Assembly: GCA_963691655.1 (NCBI GenBank)
Contig: OY829329.1
Location: 65,280,852-65,344,851, forward strand
Direction: 5' to 3'
Origin: Toxonevra muliebris
Lineage: Eukaryota; Arthropoda; Insecta; Diptera; Pallopteridae
Length of the DNA: 64,000 bases
Below the pieces are notes generated by a model. It worked only from the letters and a program-made list of their open reading frames with translations, was not told the origin of the DNA and ran no database searches. A program made the position numbers and the translations under genes. Below are positions 35,054 to 46,833 of this stretch, piece after piece; the first letter of the stretch is position 1; every line of letters starts with the position of its first letter.

Positions 35054-35240
35054 GAAGTGGCGAGTTTAATTGTAAGGTGTACTCCCAGATAAGTTCCATT
35101 TTGAGCTACGGAAATAGAAACACCATTAAGGGCAAAGTTAAGACAGGCGATGATTTGTATGCAGATCAAGACGAAAAACACTTCCCTGGAGAACATCGGC
35201 CATGATATCGGAGTCTGTGGTGACCAACTCTTCTATATTC
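35054..35240 (+). other. Exon-like segment, unrecognised protein
   Basis: TTTATTTAACAG precedes a GC-richer block. One frame reads SGEFNCKVYSQISSILSYGN then RNTIKGKVKTGDDLYADQDE and stops near 35195; a second frame, overlapping the end, reads ENIGHDIGVCGDQLFYIRLF. The change of frame could mean a cryptic splice, a sequencing indel or a pseudogene. I do not recognise the protein. Confidence 0.35.
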
Positions 35241-35304
35241 GATTATTTGAAATTCGTGTGCTTATTAGGAGATAATAATTTAATAAAATTGTAAATAATC
35301 CCAG

Positions 35305-35487
35305 CGTACCATACCATATCAAAGACCTGAAGAATTTCAAGAAATACGGCCAAGCAAATTTTTCTATCAGTCGTATCAGGGTTCGGATATCTATACATTT
35401 ATTAGTGTAAACTACAATTTTATTCCCGAAGATCCAGAAGTGCTACGATATCATATTATATATCAATTTAAAGAGCTTGACGAGTAG
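35305..35487 (+). CDS. Probable terminal exon, unrecognised protein (partial)
   Basis: An acceptor-like TAATCCCAG is followed by 60 sense codons and TAG at 35485-35487. The reading starts RTIPYQRPEEFQEIRPSKFF, continues YQSYQGSDIYTFISVNYNFI and ends FKELDE. Composition (charged, aromatic, no low-complexity run) and the higher GC than the flanks look like protein. With 35054-35240 upstream it may form the end of a small plus-strand gene or its decayed copy. No family recognised, and no upstream start found. Confidence 0.4.
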   Translation, partial: RTIPYQRPEEFQEIRPSKFFYQSYQGSDIYTFISVNYNFIPEDPEVLRYHIIYQFKELDE

Positions 35488-37545
35488 GTTAGCCAAAAAT
35501 CAGATTTAAAATCGGTTAAGCTAATCCCATAACATTAGAATCGGAAGTATTTTAAAATTCGCTCATTGAACAAAGCATTGCATTCATCGTTGTAAAAAAC
35601 ATTACTTAAGCGGGAGTAAATAATAAATAAGAGAAAGAGAAAAGACATGAATAACGGCATCTATCAGAATTATCTAACGAGTTATCTGCATACACAAATA
35701 ACAAAACAAAAACCAACAAGAAGTTTGGTTCTCTTTTGATATTTGTATTTTCATAAAGAGATTTCCTGAGCAAAAGAAAAAAATAGCCCCATTTACTGGG
35801 GCTTTACCGACTAGTCATAATTATTTGTGATAACTTTCAAACTGTAGATTGATAATCAATACTTTAGCATTTTTCCCGCATCCACGCTTGGTATTTTAAG
35901 ATGTTTGATTATCTTCCACATGAAGTAAATAGACTCTGTAGATATTCGATAATTAATATAAAGTGGGGAGCCTGCGGGCCATATAAAATTGAAAATATTT
36001 GTGTCTTGTTCCCGTTTTGAAATTGCTAGCAATTGAATTAATTTATTTTCTATTTAAAAGCTAATAAAATTACCTTTCTGATGATTGCAATTTACATCTT
36101 TTAGATCTTCTATTAAATGTCGAATAGGAAGGTATATTTAAAGTTCGTGTCTTAAAAAAAGTAAAATCCTAACTAATTTTCCATTTTATCACAGATTTTG
36201 TATTAATATTCAGTTTTTATGCTAAATATCAATTAATTGCTACTGATTTTCAAAAATTTTAACATCAAATACTAGCCAGAGTGCTAAACCAAATTGAATT
36301 TATAAGTGAAAGCAAAATTGAAGAAAAACGTATCATTTTCTTATTGTTGGGCGAACATGCTCGATAGCTTAACTACATATATGTAACATAAAAAACAATA
36401 GTTGGCAACGCTTAATTTAAAAATTATAAGCAACAATGCAGAAAACAAAAATTATCCATTTGATTTTCTGAAATATTCTTTAAAATTATTTAATGGTAAT
36501 TGCATTCGTTTCTTTGTAATTCATTTTAAATATTGAGTCTTTTTCCAAATGGTACTTTAATATGATATTTTGCTGTTACTCCTGGAAAAAATTCATCGTT
36601 AAATGACAAGAAAATTAAGTTGGCAACGCTTTAATCCCAGCAGTGCAATTAGCCTGCAATATTTTCTAGAGAGAACCCACCGATGATTGGCGTTGTGGAT
36701 CATGCCCCTAAGAAAAGTTGAAAACCTTCGTTTAATTGTAGAAATTTGGAGCCTGGCTATATTTAATTATTTATTCCATTGTAATACAAATGAAGAGAGA
36801 TATTTTGGTTTTTATTTCAATTTGATAGATTCAACATAGAGAAAACTTTCTACCGGAAACTGCTAAATGAGAGGGAAACCTTTCGCCTCACCCTCTATTT
36901 CAAACACATTCTTTCAGTTTCCAGAAACAAGTTTCCTCTTCCTAGTAGTTATCTCCAAAGTTAAAGTTAAAATATGACGAATTTACACAAATCTTTTGAA
37001 TTGGAATTTTATTTTTGATTTATTCATTAATTGATTTAAAACAAATTAAATAATACATGCCTTTTCAATATTTGTATGTATACACAAGTGTAATAATAAA
37101 ATTACAAAACTAATTTTTGAAAAATAACTTAAAATTCAAAGGCTGATTAAGAGAAAATTCTTAAACGTGTCAAAAATAAAGAACTCAAGTGTGAATAAAT
37201 GCACAAACAAGCGTAATAGAAAAATCATTTTCAAATTTTGCAATTTAAAGTTTGACAAGCTTCCTGATTCTAAGTATAAAACTGAAAAAAAAAAAAAAAT
37301 TTAAAACAAATGCAAAAAAGTTGTGAGAGTGAGTGATAGTCTTACATGCTAAATATATATAAAACATTTATTTTACACTTTTGTTTTCGTATAAAAAATA
37401 TATAGTTTGTATATCTTGTTTAATTCTAAATCGGAGTGAAAAGATCAATAGAATCGCGTTTAATAATTTCATAAAACAAATGGCAATATGTACACATTAG
37501 AAGTAGGAGGAGTAGGTAGGAGATATATGCGTGTGAGTAGCTAGC
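35488..37545. other. Intergenic and diaphanous 3' flank
   Basis: Mostly AT-rich. A short GC-richer block at about 36665-36715 could be exon-like but is too short to support. Minus-strand AATAAA at about 37366-37371 is a candidate poly(A) signal for diaphanous, about 175 bp after its stop. Confidence 0.4.
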
Positions 37546-40500
37546 TCATGCTGAACCCAACAGCGTTTCATTTGAGAGCATCTCTCGCGAGACCAGTGCG
37601 CCCGGAATGCGCGTTCTCGAGCGACTTCGACTGAGTTGTGCACGTCGTTCAGCACCTGCGGGTCGCTGTCGCCGTTGCTGTCGATTATTCCGACTGCCAA
37701 ATGCTGAACCGGTCTGCAATGCTTCTAGCAGACTATCCATGACACCTTCTTGTGTTTGTGCTGCATCCATATCGACCAACGCCAATTTACGTTGTTGCTG
37801 TCGTTCAAGTTGTTCGCGTAGCGATTGCTCACGCGCCTCCTGCATGCGGCGTTTCTTTTCTTCTTCTTCACGCATGCGTACAATGTCGTTGTGTGCTTGC
37901 ATGAAGGCATCCTTAAATGTTTTGATATCGGCAAAGAATTCTTCCATGGGATATTTGTTGGGATCGAAGGTAAAATATTCAGCTAGATCCTTGTAAAGTT
38001 TTTCCATTTGCACTTGCATTTTGCCTAGAAAAACGGTACAAGAAAAATTGATTATAAATGAGTGTCGCTTCTGTGTTTGTTTTGCACACTTACCCAGCAC
38101 GTCCACCTGCTGCCGGCATTCGAGAGCAAATTTTCCCATTACTTCATTGAATTTGTCATCCTCACATTGTGGTACTTTATTATTCTGCAGATCCGTTTCC
38201 AGATTCTTTACTGCCGAGTTCATTTGCCGCATCGCCTTTTGTATCGCATCCATGTTGACGCGCGATGCTTTGTCCACGTGCGTCATGTCATTGTAGAAGG
38301 TCAGTGCATCTGGGAATTTCTTCTCCACTACATCGACGAGATAGTGCAGCAGCGTTTGTTTATTTTCGGCGTCTTTTGTGTTGCTTAACTTCGTTAGATA
38401 TGAAATTTCAAAACCGAAAGCGGCTTCGTTCTTGGAACCTGTATTCATGTAGTTGCCCAGCAGTAGAATAAGCTCCAAAATCTTGGAGAATTTTTTACTG
38501 GTGCGTACTTCTTCACATGCCGCGGTGCCCGCGACTATATCGGGTTTTATATCCTGTACCATATCGGCGTAGGTTAACTTAAAGTTGAGATTGTGCAGGC
38601 GTGGCGAGAGGCGTTTTATTTCACCTGTTGAGAAGAAAAAAAAATTCATTATCTTTACAATTGAATTTAAATTTTAAGCAAAAGCACTCACCAATTGTTG
38701 CGGCAAACTGTTCAATAGGCGGCAGTGGTTCTCCTTTCGTTTTGATCTCTTGCAATCGTTTCAACTGCTCCGGTGGCGGCAGATACTGCACTAGATTTTG
38801 CAGAATGTTGGAAGACAAAATGTCGGTATCACAGCGCAGCAGGCAAATCTTGATTTGTTCATAGGAGAGATGTTTTAGTGAGCCACCCAAGAGAATGGCC
38901 AGATTTTGTGCGGACTTGCCATCGAGCACGCGCAGGTCGACGTTCTTCTTTGTGAGCGTTGTGGGCTTATCGACTGCGTCCTTTTGTCCCTCTTTTTTCA
39001 CCGGCTTCGAGGAGAATTTCACGTTGAGTTCTGTGAGGAAATCATCTGATGCGAGCTTATCCTCTTGGCATTTCACCCAAAATGATTTCTCTGAAAGTTT
39101 CTGAGGAACAATTGCCTTCCAGTTGGCGCGCTTCATGGGGTTCTTTATTTCCCACTTCTTCTTGGGTTTGAGTCCATGTGGCAGCACAGGAACCATAGGC
39201 ATGAACATTGGAGGCGGTGGAGGACCGCCAGGCCGCATCATGCCTGGTGGCATTGGTGGTGGCGGTGGCCCTCCCATTCCAGGCATAGGAGGTGGTGGTG
39301 GTGGTCCACCACCCATACCAGGCATAGGTGGTGGTGGGGGAGGAGGTGGTCCACCGCCACCTGCCATACCAGGCATAGGGGGAGGGGGTGGCGGTGGAGG
39401 ACCTCCGCCACCGGGTGGAGGCGGTGGCAATGGTATATTGAGTTTCGGCAATTTACCAGTTGGCACGACACCACCATTAGCTTCCATTAGCTTTACCTTC
39501 TCTTCCAAATGCGCCACATTAGCTAAGGCCTCCTGCTTCGCGATCACAAGCTCTTCGATTTTCTTTTCGAATTCCTCGGAACGTTTGATTTCTTTGGCTT
39601 TTGCCTTTTCAACGATGTCATCCAGCAAAAGCGAAGTATCAATATTAAATTCACGATTCTCAAAATTCGGATCGTAGCCCTTGTGAAAGACAATCTGAGA
39701 GATGCATTCCTCAATTAGTTGATAGTAGGCAGGACGGAAGTAAAAATCATCACGTATATACAGCAAATGCTGCAATATCGACAGAAAGTACGGCTCTGAG
39801 TTAGTATCTGTGACCAGATTCTTCAGCACATCGAAGCAATCGGACACATCGTCCATATTGAAGCTGACATTGTCGAAACGTTGCACGAACTCTTCAAAAT
39901 CATCATCACGTATTTCATTGAAGATTTTAAAATGCTGCTTCAGTGCATCATTATTGCTAGTCTCCACAATCACCTTGAACTGATCTAGTTTCTCGGATAG
40001 GCCCATGCGCATAATCTCACAACGCAAATGCATGCGAAAGTTGAGATCGCTCGGTGTATTGGTCAGTGTATTGAGGAAAATCAAGCTGTGACATGCCAGC
40101 TCACGTCTTATGTCGCTCTTCTCCTGCACGAAAAGTGCCTCGACAATAGGTTTGAAACGTTCGCCCGACTTATAGGGCGGCGCTGAAGCGGTAATTGCAC
40201 GTAATACTTTCTCGTACCCATTACGTTCGGGCACTATGCAAAATGAAGCGAGCAGTTTCACTGCTTCGCACATTGTATTCGGTTTCCGCGGATCGAGTGA
40301 TTGCGCCAAGAGCATCACTACCGTATGCTGATCTGGTGTTAGCACTAAATTTAAGCCCCATGTATTATTCATGATCGCTTTAAGGCAGCGGACACACTCG
40401 AATTCGATGCGTTCATAGTTGCGTTCTTTCTTAGAACGTTGCAGAAGTTTAACGATCTCGTCGATGCCATTCTCGCCAAATTCCTTAATCCATGAAATTG

Positions 40501-43500
40501 GATTGCTTGTGAGTGCAACGCGTAAACTTTCAACGCATTGATAGATTTTATTTTCGCTGTGATCTCTATTCTGCAGGTAATCGATGTAGTCGAGGGGTTT
40601 CTCAAAACGTGAATTGGCACGATGTTCAAGGGAGTTTTTACCTGAAATTGGGAAGAAAAATAAGAATAGATTAGATACTTTATTTCTTTCTTCGACGTAT
40701 ATAAAAGGTATACATATGTTTTTCGATTAACAAATATTTTAAATTTGAATATATCATATCATTCTGAGAGAATTTTACGCATTGCAAACCAATGCTTATG
40801 ATTGGTCAATAGAAAATAGAGCATGACATAATTACTCTCGGCGCATGGATATTATCTCTTGGGCCGTTCTCCTACTGGAGGCAACGTAACTGCGATCCAG
40901 CACAATGCCTTTGACAATGAAAATCGTTGCAGTTGTTTGAGAGTCACCGCTTTGTGTAGGATTCCATTTGCGTTGCCTTTAGTGGGAGAAAAGCTTTCGT
41001 TTATTTGCAATTGCTTTTTTTTTATTTTTTATTGCAATTGTAACCTTTAATCTTGAACTTGCTTGTTGCAAGTCCGAATGATTTTGCCTTACTCAATAAA
41101 TAATAAATCTTAAAATAAAAAACCGCATTTAAAAGTATTTCCATTTTCGTAATATTTATTATAAACATTGCCCTCGTGGTTGGACTTTCTGTTTACCTCA
41201 GTATGAATGAATCAGCTTCAATCATATGCTATAAAATTTGTATATAGTGAAAGTAAAAATTTTCATAATTTTTGTTATTATTAATAAATAAAATCTGGAG
41301 TAAATTTTGTAAATGTATGAGACCTTGACATTTCGTTTGATAAACATATACGATGTAACATACATATCGTCGGCTGAGAATTGATTTAGCGTATGTGTGT
41401 ACAAATTCATATACCTATACGCCAAATCAATTCTCAGGCGACGATATATCTACATACATATGAAAAATATTAAAACATCTTGAGTCTAAAATAAATATAT
41501 TATCGACGAAATGAAAATGGAAAAAAATATACATATATAAATGCATTTTGCTTTAAGATTTATGACTTGCAAAACAACAATAAAAATAAAAAAAATAAAA
41601 AAAAAAAAATGACAAAATCGCTAAGAAAAACTTGAAAATAATAAACAAATAAAAAAAAAATACTAAAAATATGAGTAATAATTAGAATTGTATTGGCAGC
41701 AAATTCATATATTGTACATCGTCATTGCATGCCATCGCTTTGCTGTAGAAGTTTTAAGAGAAATGTATGACTATTTATATACACTTTACGATATACTCGA
41801 TTATGTAGTAATATGTAGATACTATACAGGGTGACAATTGTAAAGTGACGCAAGTTTATTACTCTGCAGCAAGCTTTGCCATTTACCGTTACTTTAATTT
41901 AAAAAGCAAATTCATTCATCATTGGCTTTGCTTTTAATTTCATTTGAATTTTTGTTATTACATTTTGAAATTTCCATAAAAATGGACAAGGAAAATATTC
42001 GTCGTGAAATTATGAAATTTCATTTGGCAAATTATAGTAGCCGTCAAATTGCAAAGGCTTTAAATTTGTCAAGTCGTACGGTAGACCGAGCTATTATTCG
42101 ATATAATGAAACTGGGGGTTTTGGAGATAGAGACCGGGGAAAATTCTCAACAGTTGCCACTACTGGTTTAACAGAAAAAATTCGTAAACGAATCAAGCGA
42201 AATCCAAGACGCTCAATGAGAAAAATCGCTAAGGAAGTGGGAGTAGACCGTGAAACAGTGCGAATCATTGCAAAATCAAAGCTTAATCTTAAGCCGTACA
42301 AGCTCCGAAAAGCTCAAGATCTGACACAAAAAAAGAAAGATTTGCGACTGCAAAGATGCAAGGCGTTGCTACGCTCCTCCGTGTTAAAAAATGTTGAAAA
42401 TATCTTGTTTACAGATGAAAAAATTTTCACGGTTGAACAACATTTCAATGCGCAAAATGACCGAATGTGGCTAGCATCATCATCGCAACAAAATACGACT
42501 GTTGGCCGAGTTCAAAAGCCAGCTTCCGTTATGGTATGGGCTGGAGTTTTCGGTAATGCCAGAATCCCTCTAATATTCGTTGAAGAGGGTGTTAAAATGG
42601 ACCAGGTTGTTTATCGGAGCATTTTAAATGAACATGTTCTTCTCTGGGCCCAAGATACATTTGAAAATGAAAACTGGACTTTCCAGCAAGATTCTGCACC
42701 TTCCCACATGGCAAAATTAACGCAAACATGGATAAAAGACAATTTTTCTGGATTCATAACATCTCAAGAATGGCCACCATACTCCCCAGACTTGAATCCA
42801 ATGGACTACTCTATTTGGAGTATTTTAGAGAGTAAGGCTTGTGCATCTCAACACCACAGTCTGGAGTCGCTGACAAATTCATTAGAGAAAGCCTGGACTG
42901 AAATTGATCAGGAACTCCTACGGCGAACAGTCCTACGATTTTCGGATCGATTGAAGGCATGTGTGCAGGCTAAAGGAGGTTATATTGAATGAGGTGGGGT
43001 TCAAATGAATGCTTATATATTCAGCAATGTTAACACTTAATTGTACTTAATGGAAGTACGTCCTTTTGAAAATAACTGCTGAAATGTGTGCGTCACTTTA
43101 CGATTGTCACCCTGTACAATGTATATGATGTATGATTTGAAATTCTACTTATTCCAAAAAGTTATAATATATTTAAATATTCAATTTGCACAGCGCTCAT
43201 TGACAAGTAGCAGCAGCAGTAGAGTCACAGGTGTGGGCGTACGAGTTTAGTAATGTGATTAAATACTGATGGACAGAAATAAATCTATTTTAGGCATATT
43301 CCGTTTTTACAAAGAATAAGAATTTAATAAATTATGCTGCAGAAAGTATAATACATTTATAAGAATCTGCCTTTAGTTAAAATATAAGATGTGTATTTAT
43401 TTATTTAGGGTATATGTAAGCATGAACTAATTATAAAGTTTCAGTTGAACAATTGAATAGGTCTACACAAAGTAGAATTAATTTTAGAATTGTCATCAGA

Positions 43501-46500
43501 AATGTACAAGCTGAGCAACCTTTTTAAAGATTTTTTATACTTAGATTCAATTGTAGTATTTTTTTTTTTAAATGAACTGAATTTTCAAAATTGGATTTTA
43601 TTTCAGATTTCTTACTTTAAAACAAATCGAACAGTGGCTCCTTTTCTGTTAGAACTCGTTTTCAGATTTGGATTTAATTGTATACTTTTCTGCGTTAAGC
43701 CGAAAGCAATGACTTTTTGTGTTTCCGCAGCCTTATAACTAATTCCGACGGAGCTCCCGTCGTAGCTACGAATGAACCATTCGTATTCTTAATTCCGATG
43801 TAGCCAAGAAATTCTTCCGAAACTTCGAAACCCCAGCATGACGTTGATATTGTAATAAGACTTACGGTTGAAGTATAAAAATTTCTCTTCTGCCGGGGGA
43901 ATTATTTTAACGTGCGTGCCATTAACGCACATTATGATAACAGGAAATCGTGTTCTTCCATAGAAATGTATTTTGGCAGCTCTTGTTTCTTCATTAGTCA
44001 TATCCATCCACTTTTATACACTTTGCATAAAGCTTCGCTACCAAAATATTCAAGATTTGTTTCATTGCTTTCGACGACCTGGATAGTCTAGTGGATAGTG
44101 CACTAGACTTTCATCTGGGAGGTTCGGGTTCAATTTCTGTCTTCGTCTGGTGGTTAATTTTCATTACTTTCTTATATTCATTATCAATATGAAGTGTATA
44201 AGAATTATAAAATAGTGTAAAAGTACACACATTGGTTGGTAATGGCAAAACCACCAAGCCGATAAAAAACTGCCACATCGCCGTTCGAAATCGGCGTTAA
44301 ACTGTAGGTCCAACTATGCGGTATCACAATGAGCCGTTCAGGCCTAAGTGTGTCTCTCGACAGCCACTCTAACCTAACCTAACCTTCATTGCTTTCGACA
44401 TAGTTGATTGTGCCATTCCAACTTCCTGATCTATTCTTATGCCATGCTGATATACACCCTCCGACAGAAATCACAAAACACCCACAACGTATCCCAAAGC
44501 TGTAACTCCCTGTTTTTGATTTGGCCCAAGTTCATTCTCCATTATATTCAGGACGTACTTGAATGCAAAGACGCATTGGAATTGAGCTTAGAACTTTTCA
44601 TAATTCTAATAGAAAGAAATTGTATGGGAATCCATTTTTTATAAATTATTATACAAAAACACACTTATTTTTGATTAATTTTTATATTTTCTTAAAATTT
44701 TTGATACTTTTCTTTTTCACTGTTGGCACAAAACAGCTGATTTTATCAGCCGAACGTTTTTCTGATAGTTGGCAATGCTATCCTCGAATTTGTCGGAATT
44801 ATGAACGCACATTTTTTCGTGTTTGTGATGAGAATTAATTAAAAATTCTAATGAAAATTTCTCACTTTCAAATTGATTCAGCATAAATTATCTACATATT
44901 ATATTATTTCTTTTGCCGCCTGCTTTCGTTTTAAGACCTAATAACAAATTTTTTACTGTTAAACTGATCATGCAATTTCTAGATCTCTTATTGCAAAATT
45001 TGGATATTTGGATGCTAATGCAGATTTTTCCACTTTCAAAGTAGTCCTTTTGCTGTCACTGAGTTTGCAAAGAAATTTCATTTTAAGATTTGTTTTTTAA
45101 ATTGGTAGGTACAGTATTAATTGGAAATTATACACAAAAAATAAAATGGAAATGCAGGGAGTGATATAAAAAATCAAACGCTGGATCCAACCCCAAAGGC
45201 ATGCTTCCTTGATGTCCTACGAATAACGAGGACAACTAACTAACTAATTAGTAAATAATTCAAATCTTACTGATCCTTAGTTCTAAGAATATAAGGCTTC
45301 AAGCCTAAAAATACGGAACTTGTCATTTAATTCAGTGAGGTTTAGAAAATATTGAGAAACTTATGGGCTGAATACGCTAACAGTAAAAGTAGTGAATAAA
45401 TAAAAAACTCTTAATTCTATATTAGGAAACTGTAAGCCCTCCATAATAGCTGTCAATTCAATAAAACTTTTGATTTTTCTGCTGGGTTATCATTCTTGTT
45501 TTTTTCTTCTACCTCAAGTATCAAGAAAAATCATAATTCAATAGTTGTAAAGAATGTGTACGAAATTGGTTTGTACCGGAATAATTTGTTTCAAGTTAAA
45601 AAGAATCTGTGATTAGTAAAGCTTTTAAAGACTATTTAGACCGTGTCTGATGCTATGTTCCCTTATTACGATCAACCTAGAGCTGGTAACATTGGCAGCT
45701 AGCGCTCCTATCTTCATATTAATCTTACCCCTGTGAAGTGCATATTATTTTTACCTAAATTTTTTAGCAAAATTTTTGACGTTTTTGCTTTTTAAATAGT
45801 TCAAACTTCTGGGGAAAAATGTTGTATAAATTCAACAGTTTGAAACAATTTTATTCTGATTAAAATAATTAATTTTGACTTCCTCCTGATATTAAAATTT
45901 ATTGCCCCTAGCTTTTACTTCCCATTTTTTTTTAAATTATATTACAGCCAATGTAAAATCATATAATTGCTATCTCCCCTTACCTAGCCCCCATAGAAGT
46001 AAGGTTTTAAGAGAGCTATGTGTAAAACAAATAGAATAATATAGACAAGTATGAAAGTATCTTATCAATGCTGACATACCTACATAACTACATATTTACA
46101 ATGGGAAAATAAAAAATAGAACATAACATTTAAAAGCAAAGAATGATTCAAATTAACAAACGAACTAATGAACAATAAATACTTTAGTATTCTTCTTTAT
46201 ATTTTACTTCGAAAAAAATAAAAAAACTTTAAGAGCAAAGTAATGTTGTCATTTCTGCAATTAATTCAATACCAACAACAAAACATAGTCTAATCTTATC
46301 ATGAAATAGCCTGCAAGAAAGCAAGCCAAGTCAAGCATTTCTGCTTAGCAGTTTTTAAATAAGAAATCGAGTATATCTTGTCTTTGCATTTCAGTTCACT
46401 TACCTTTTAAATGCATAAAAATCATTTCTCGTTTTTCATTTATTGTTTTCGTTAGCAATGGTTCACGTTTATCCTTTGGAATATTCATATCTTCAAGAAT

Positions 46501-46710
46501 TTCCATAAATTTTATATCCACTTCTGATTCGCTAAGGCTACGTATTTTCTTTTCCAACTCTTGTAAATCGAATGCATCACCATCTGTTGAAGTGGGACGT
46601 CCAGACACTGTACTGGCATTGTGATTGTAACTTCTTGTTTTGGGACGGCCAAACCAGCTATCAAACCAGCCTTCAGAGCCGCCCGATTTTGCTTTCTCAT
46701 GCTTAGACAT
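37546..46710 (-). CDS. dia: Diaphanous formin, four coding exons
   Basis: Diaphanous-class formin: Rho-GTP-activated nucleator and elongator of straight actin filaments, needed for cytokinesis and epithelial morphogenesis. Coding exons on the minus strand are 46404-46710, 38692-40641, 38094-38624 and 37546-38024, with GT/AG junctions keeping frame; the sum is 1088 codons plus stop, near the fly protein's usual length. Order: N-terminal MSKHEKAKSGGSEGW and GTPase-binding part; armadillo-like FH3 (about 190-430, with NNTWGLNLVL and LDPRKPNTMCEA); coiled coil (EKKIEELVIAKQEA); proline-rich FH1 (about 497-590, PPPPPPMPGM repeats); FH2 (from KKKWEIKNPMKRANWKA through KKFSKILELILLLGNYMN); C-terminal DAD (VMDSLLEALQTGSAFG) and a basic tail. 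The start is fixed by an acceptor one base upstream of the ATG. Intron 1 (5.8 kb) holds several transposons. Confidence 0.96.
40642..41826. other. Diaphanous intron 1, proximal part
   Basis: AT-rich intron sequence after the exon-2 acceptor. The notable structure is a hairpin at 41365-41446. Otherwise nothing coding is seen. Confidence 0.6.
41365..41446. ncRNA. Candidate microRNA-like hairpin in diaphanous intron 1
   Basis: ATCGTCGGCTGAGAATTGAT continuing TTAGCGTAT pairs with ATACGCCAAATCAATTCTCA continuing GGCGACGAT, a stem of about 29 bp with only a few mismatches around a loop of roughly 20 nt. Size and shape suit a pre-miRNA, but the arms match no miRNA I can recall, and a small MITE would look the same. 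Strand is undetermined. Confidence 0.35.
41827..43114 (+). mobile_element. Complete DD37D mariner-family element
   Basis: Termini CAGGGTGACAATTGTAAAGT then GACGCA, and inverted CAGGGTGACAATCGTAAAGT then GACGCA, differ at one of 26 positions. TA dinucleotides flank both ends (41825-41826, 43115-43116). The 1288-bp unit contains one uninterrupted transposase gene, so it appears complete and young. It lies in diaphanous intron 1, antisense to the host gene. Confidence 0.95.
41982..42992 (+). CDS. Mariner transposase, DD37D (maT-like), intact
   Basis: A cut-and-paste transposase of 336 residues from the ATG at 41982 (MDKENIRREI); an in-frame ATG 20 codons upstream adds a hydrophobic stretch and is less likely. 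The N-terminal paired-like helix-turn-helix is YSSRQIAKALNLSSRTVDRA and SMRKIAKEVGVDRETVRIIA. The catalytic domain has FTDEKIF (first D, about 141), FQQDSAPSHM (second D) and WPPYSPDLNPMDYSIW (third D), with exactly 37 residues between the second and third D. The end RLKACVQAKGG is typical. Length matches the family, with no stops or frameshifts, so activity is plausible. Host introns tolerate it; it has no role in diaphanous function that I can see. Confidence 0.95.
   Translation: MDKENIRREIMKFHLANYSSRQIAKALNLSSRTVDRAIIRYNETGGFGDRDRGKFSTVATTGLTEKIRKRIKRNPRRSMRKIAKEVGVDRETVRIIAKSKLNLKPYKLRKAQDLTQKKKDLRLQRCKALLRSSVLKNVENILFTDEKIFTVEQHFNAQNDRMWLASSSQQNTTVGRVQKPASVMVWAGVFGNARIPLIFVEEGVKMDQVVYRSILNEHVLLWAQDTFENENWTFQQDSAPSHMAKLTQTWIKDNFSGFITSQEWPPYSPDLNPMDYSIWSILESKACASQHHSLESLTNSLEKAWTEIDQELLRRTVLRFSDRLKACVQAKGGYIE
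43117..43788. other. Diaphanous intron 1, middle part
   Basis: AT-rich intron sequence between the mariner and the Harbinger relic; nothing coding recognised. Confidence 0.5.
43780..44580 (-). pseudogene. PIF/Harbinger transposase relic split by a SINE
   Basis: Minus strand: QHGIRIDQEVGMAQSTMSKA (about 44.40-44.46 kb) matches the helix-turn-helix of HARBI1-like transposases. After the SINE insertion the frame resumes LEYFGSEALCKVYKSGWI, and after a stop the DDE part FPVIIMCVNGTHVKIIPPAE then FLYFNRKSYYNINVML. In the family the motif is CIDGTHI; here the catalytic D has become N. The relic lacks its C-terminal half. Confidence 0.78.
44076..44384 (+). mobile_element. tRNA-derived SINE with 15-bp target duplication
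   Basis: The duplication TTCATTGCTTTCGAC is exact at 44061-44075 and 44385-44399. The head has a pol III A-box-like TAGTCTAGTGG and a B-box-like GGTTCGGGTTCAAT; the body includes GGCGTTAAACTGTAGGTCCA; the 3' tail is CTAACCTAACCTAACC. The head resembles a tRNA 5' half. A second, truncated copy lies at 15.7 kb. Noncoding, presumably mobilised in trans by a LINE. Confidence 0.85.
44645..46403. other. Diaphanous intron 1, distal part
   Basis: AT-rich intron up to the exon-1 donor (AAAAG|GTAAGTG on the minus strand). No further gene or clear repeat recognised. Confidence 0.5.
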
Positions 46711-46787
46711 ACTATAAATACAGAAAAACATTAGAATTTATTAAAATATGATTAGCATGAAAAGTGAAAGTAAAATTAATAATAATA

Positions 46788-46833
<46 letters not shown>

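Noticed and set aside
36665..36715. Short exon (reading ENPPMIGVVDHAPKKS)
   Set aside because: Too short, and no linked exon or family could be named.
39123..39677. 184-codon Gly-rich open frame opposite diaphanous
   Set aside because: It is the antisense reading of the FH1 proline codons; diaphanous on the other strand explains it.
44085..44150. Functional tRNA gene
   Set aside because: A- and B-box-like sequences are present, but it cannot fold as a full cloverleaf, and it is the head of a SINE with its own target duplication.
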